Shown here one piece after another: positions 5,863 through 7,911 of a DNA stretch of 7,911 nt; position 1 is the stretch's first letter; every line of letters starts with the position of its first letter. This stretch comes from Acidobacteriota bacterium. Its GTDB lineage: Bacteria > Acidobacteriota > Blastocatellia > Pyrinomonadales > Pyrinomonadaceae. Location of the stretch: assembly GCA_003222835.1 (NCBI GenBank), contig QHXE01000791.1:1-7911 (forward strand). Direction: 5' to 3'. The notes under the pieces were generated by a model. The model worked only from the letters and a program-made list of their open reading frames with translations, was not told where the DNA came from and made no database searches. Position numbers and translations under genes: made by a program.

Positions 5863-6561
5863 ATGAAAGAGATCACGAACCCGCCCGCTGACGCCGGCGA
5901 TAATGACTACGGCTCAGAGATGAGCGACAACAACGCGGCGAAGTCTAGCACAAGACGAGCGCCACGGATCATCGGCAAGCTGCTCTTCTGCTGGTCGTGG
6001 TTCGTAGCCGGCGCGCTATTGCTGATCTTCACCCCGCCCGTTCTTCTTATCGGTTCACTGGCTAACCGGCAAAATTGGATTTATTGGTGGGCCGAATGGG
6101 GCGCGCGCGCCTGGCTGCGGCTAACCGGCGTCAAGGTCAAAGTCGCCGGGAAAGAGCACCTCGATCCGAAACAGACTTACGTCTTCGTCGCGAACCATTG
6201 GTCTTATCTCGACGCGGCGCCGTTGTTCGCTTATACGGGCCGGCGCATGGGAATGGTTGCGAAGAAGGAACTGTTGAAAGCGCCGATCCTCGGCTATGGA
6301 ATGGGCTTCGTGAATGTAATCGCCATCGATCGATCCAATCGCGAACGCGCGGTGGAAACTCTAAAAATAGCAACCGAGCGCCTGCGCTCCGGAGTCTGCT
6401 TCGGCGTTTGCCCCGAAGGGACACGCGCGCGTCCGGGCGAAATGCTGCCCTTCAAGAAAGGCGCTGGGCAAGGGTACAGGCGAAGCTTAGCCGGGAACGA
6501 TCGAGATGATCATGCTCCCGCCGGTCGGTACTTCATCGGTGGCCGGCGACGAAGATCTTGA
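5863..6561 (+). CDS. 1-acyl-sn-glycerol-3-phosphate acyltransferase (PlsC-like), C-terminally damaged
   Basis: Membrane acyltransferase of the LPLAT/PlsC family that acylates lysophosphatidic acid to phosphatidic acid. From ATG 5863, residues 40-66 form a membrane segment (LLFCWSWFVAGALLLIFTPP). Motif I is NHWSYLD (H112, D117), motif II the region KKELLKAPILGYGMGFVNVI with IDR at 155-157, motif III CPEGTR (183-188) followed by LPFKKGA. Family similarity stops at A201; the last 31 residues are Arg-rich nonsense. The expected C-terminus reappears in another frame (6464-6664), so about 25-30 residues of the core after KKGA are missing and the enzyme is probably inactive as read. GTG 5860 is an alternative start. 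ATG 5920 (MSDNNAAK) would leave more room for a promoter; none of the starts has a strong ribosome binding site. Divergent from the M14 peptidase, with only 19 bp between starts at 5843 and 5863. Confidence 0.82.
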   Translation: MKEITNPPADAGDNDYGSEMSDNNAAKSSTRRAPRIIGKLLFCWSWFVAGALLLIFTPPVLLIGSLANRQNWIYWWAEWGARAWLRLTGVKVKVAGKEHLDPKQTYVFVANHWSYLDAAPLFAYTGRRMGMVAKKELLKAPILGYGMGFVNVIAIDRSNRERAVETLKIATERLRSGVCFGVCPEGTRARPGEMLPFKKGAGQGYRRSLAGNDRDDHAPAGRYFIGGRRRRS

Positions 6562-6664
6562 TCGACTAGTCCAACGCGTTCAGGGAGTAATTATGACAGA
6601 GTTAGGGGTCAAGAAGCTTGCCCGACGGCCGTCGAAACTCACTGCTCCCGAAAATCATAAGTAA
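6464..6664 (+). pseudogene. C-terminal remnant of the PlsC-like acyltransferase, out of frame and with an internal TAG
   Basis: In the frame beginning at 6464 the sequence reads LGKGTGEA, TAG (6488-6490), then PGTIEMIMLPPVGTSS and a helical tail (DEDLDRLVQRVQGVIMTELG) to TAA at 6662-6664. PGTIE...LPPV is the usual C-terminal motif of PlsC proteins, and homologues as I recall them have MGKxTGxAYPGTIE here, so the TAG replaces a Tyr codon. The segment joins the main frame after FKKGA with a net frame change and a loss of roughly 25-30 codons. The last 26 bases overlap the end of the convergent TonB-domain gene. No start codon or ribosome binding site makes it an independent gene. Confidence 0.72.
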
Positions 6665-7802
6665 TTATCCCGCTAACTTTCACCGCCGTTCCCTCAATCA
6701 ACATGGGAGCGAAGCGAGCTTTTCTGGCAGCGTTAATTGCAGCTAACCATAAAGACTGAGGACCGAAGACGGCGTCGGCGTTCATGACGCGGCCTGTCTC
6801 ATCAACCAGAACCTTCACCTGCACCTGACCCGAAGCATGCAGCTTTTTCGCTTCGGCAGGATAGATTGGAGCCGGCAACTCGATGGCTTTGCTGTTGAGG
6901 ATCCCTCCTTCGATTGGGCCCACCGGTCGTTGTCCTTCGGGCGATGACTGATTCGTTTGCGGCTTGACGGATTCAGGACTGGCTTCTCCTACTTCCGTAA
7001 TCGTCACCTTGCCGCGCCCAACTTTAAAGTCCGTGTACTTGACCTGCATGCGGATCCGCAAGTCAGTGCCGTTTTCAAAAATCAGGTCGTCGTCTGCGTA
7101 TGCATAGGTCGGAAACCAGTACTTGCCATCGATCTGCTCGCGATAGGTTTCGACGATGGGAAACTTATTGTTCTTTGTTTCCGGGATAGCTTTGCCTTTC
7201 GACTTAACGATTTGCAGATCACGATCGTCAACCCAGATGCGACCGATAAAGAATCGCTCTTTAGTATTCTTCGCGTCTGGCGTAATCTTTGGCGCCACGT
7301 CGAACACGTGAAGATCCAGTTCATCAATTCGCTCTTTGCCAATGTATTTGAAATTGTACTGATTGATTTTTGCGGCTTCTAAAGCGAAGGGGTTAACGCC
7401 GCCAAGGTCTTCCAGGTCTTCCGCCGTTACTGTTCCGGCAGGCATCGAAGGCATCGGAAAGAAATTGATCTTCTCATAACGATTGCCGGCATCGTCGAAG
7501 GTGAAATCCGAGACGCGATGGTACTCACCCGTCACCTGCCCGCCCATGCCCAGAATCTGGAGCAGCGCGTCGCGTTTGAAAGCGTATGAGTTTAGCGCGC
7601 TACGAAACTGGGTTTCTTTCGCGGTGAACTTGCGAACGATCTCGTCAATCTGCGTCTGCGAGACGTTGCCGGCGTTGGTCGGTTGCGCCGGGCCCTTAGC
7701 GTCCGCGGTTGTCTTTTGAGCCAGCGCAATCGGGGTTGTCAACCAAAGCAACAATGCTCCGAAGAGCGCCATTCGAAGAGAAGTCTTGACGATGGGATTC
7801 AT
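6639..7802 (-). CDS. Secreted protein with LolA/RseB-like region and TonB C-terminal domain
   Basis: A 387-residue protein. Residues 1-28 are a signal peptide (SLRMALFGALLLWLTTPIALA, likely cleavage before Q29). Residues ~48-280 form a beta-rich region resembling LolA/RseB-type or outer-membrane-lipoprotein-sorting folds, with YHRVSDFTFDDAGNRYEKI, YNFKYIGKERIDELDLHVFD, GRIWVDDRDLQIVKSKGKAI and YREQIDGKYWFPTYAYADDD. A Ser/Pro/Gln linker follows (~280-300). Residues 306-387 are a TonB C-terminal domain: PAPIYPAEAKKLHASGQVQV, VDETGRVMNADAVFG, and AAINAARKARFAP. Classical TonB contacts TonB boxes of outer-membrane receptors. Here there is no proline-rich spanner, and the only hydrophobic segment looks cleavable, so a true energy-transducer role is uncertain. 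ATG 7800-7802 is supported by AAGGAA upstream and the signal peptide. The frame is intact. It converges on, and overlaps, the plsC remnant. Confidence 0.88.
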   Translation of the reverse strand: MNPIVKTSLRMALFGALLLWLTTPIALAQKTTADAKGPAQPTNAGNVSQTQIDEIVRKFTAKETQFRSALNSYAFKRDALLQILGMGGQVTGEYHRVSDFTFDDAGNRYEKINFFPMPSMPAGTVTAEDLEDLGGVNPFALEAAKINQYNFKYIGKERIDELDLHVFDVAPKITPDAKNTKERFFIGRIWVDDRDLQIVKSKGKAIPETKNNKFPIVETYREQIDGKYWFPTYAYADDDLIFENGTDLRIRMQVKYTDFKVGRGKVTITEVGEASPESVKPQTNQSSPEGQRPVGPIEGGILNSKAIELPAPIYPAEAKKLHASGQVQVKVLVDETGRVMNADAVFGPQSLWLAAINAARKARFAPMLIEGTAVKVSGIITYDFREQ

Positions 7803-7808
7803 AGGATA

Positions 7809-7814
7809 TTCCTT
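7809..7814 (-). promoter_or_regulatory. Ribosome binding site of the TonB-domain gene
   Basis: AAGGAA on the minus strand, 6 nt before ATG 7800-7802; it fixes the start at the methionine preceding the signal peptide. Confidence 0.65.
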
Positions 7815-7847
7815 ATCGATTCTGCATGAAACGGCCAGTTCCGCAGG

Positions 7848-7853
7848 ATTATA
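7848..7853 (-). promoter_or_regulatory. Probable -10 box of the TonB-domain gene
   Basis: A perfect TATAAT on the minus strand, about 45 nt before the start codon, giving a leader of some 35-40 nt. The -35 region is weak: TTGTAG lies 19 bp upstream and is only half a match to TTGACA. Assigned as sigma-70-type on the -10 alone. Confidence 0.45.
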
Positions 7854-7911
7854 CCAATGGGACCGAGCCCGTCTACAACTTCGTCAGATGAAAGAAATTG
7901 AAAGGCTGTTG

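Noticed and set aside
6488..6490. TAG in the plsC tail as a recoded sense codon
   Set aside because: The VWA gene in the same window ends naturally with TAG, and the plsC tail is also out of frame, so recoding would not rescue it.
7888..7911. ATG followed by eight codons (M-K-E-I-E-R-L-L) running off the right edge on the plus strand
   Set aside because: It could be the start of a divergent gene, but only 24 bases are visible and no ribosome binding site precedes it.

Overview
The window looks like a chromosomal segment from an acidobacterium, most likely of the Blastocatellia/Pyrinomonadales type. This is inferred from protein style, not from a marker gene. The indicators are a secreted VWFA-related protein of the kind common in Acidobacteriota, a large secreted M14 metallopeptidase with a C-terminal amidotransferase-like domain, a secreted protein ending in a TonB C-terminal domain, and a plant/cyanobacterial-style GlgC. 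I see no rRNA, tRNA, CRISPR array or transposase.

Layout. At 1-1019 (+) lies the 3' part of glgC (glucose-1-phosphate adenylyltransferase), cut by the window edge. At 1040-2430 (-) lies a secreted VWA-domain protein with a very glycine-rich linker; its frame breaks at a run of five G (minus strand) at 1581-1585. About 400 bp without a convincing gene follows (2431-2832), containing two small inverted repeats. At 2833-3096 (+) is a HicB-like antitoxin and at 3085-3315 (-) a HicA-like toxin; they face each other and overlap tail to tail by 12 bp, unlike the usual co-directional hicAB operon. At 3316-5843 (-) lies an M14 zinc carboxypeptidase broken by a net one-base frame change near 4110; its stop codon abuts the hicA start. 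At 5863-6664 (+) lies a PlsC-type acyltransferase whose 3' third is damaged by an apparent internal deletion plus an in-frame TAG. At 6639-7802 (-) is an intact secreted protein with a LolA/RseB-like middle and a TonB C-terminal domain, with a good -10 box and ribosome binding site.

Most striking structure. A perfect 25-bp inverted repeat (5719-5743 / 5809-5833) with hairpin potential inside its loop resembles a REPIN (paired REP palindromes). It lies within the first 42 codons of the M14 peptidase and is open in that frame, so it appears to have inserted between the start codon and the signal-peptide core, adding about 39 residues.

Function. There is no obvious single pathway: glycogen synthesis (GlgC), phospholipid synthesis (PlsC), two or three cell-envelope or secreted proteins, and a toxin-antitoxin-like pair. 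Three of the larger genes carry frame damage of different kinds. This means either local gene decay or imperfect sequence, and reads would be needed to decide.
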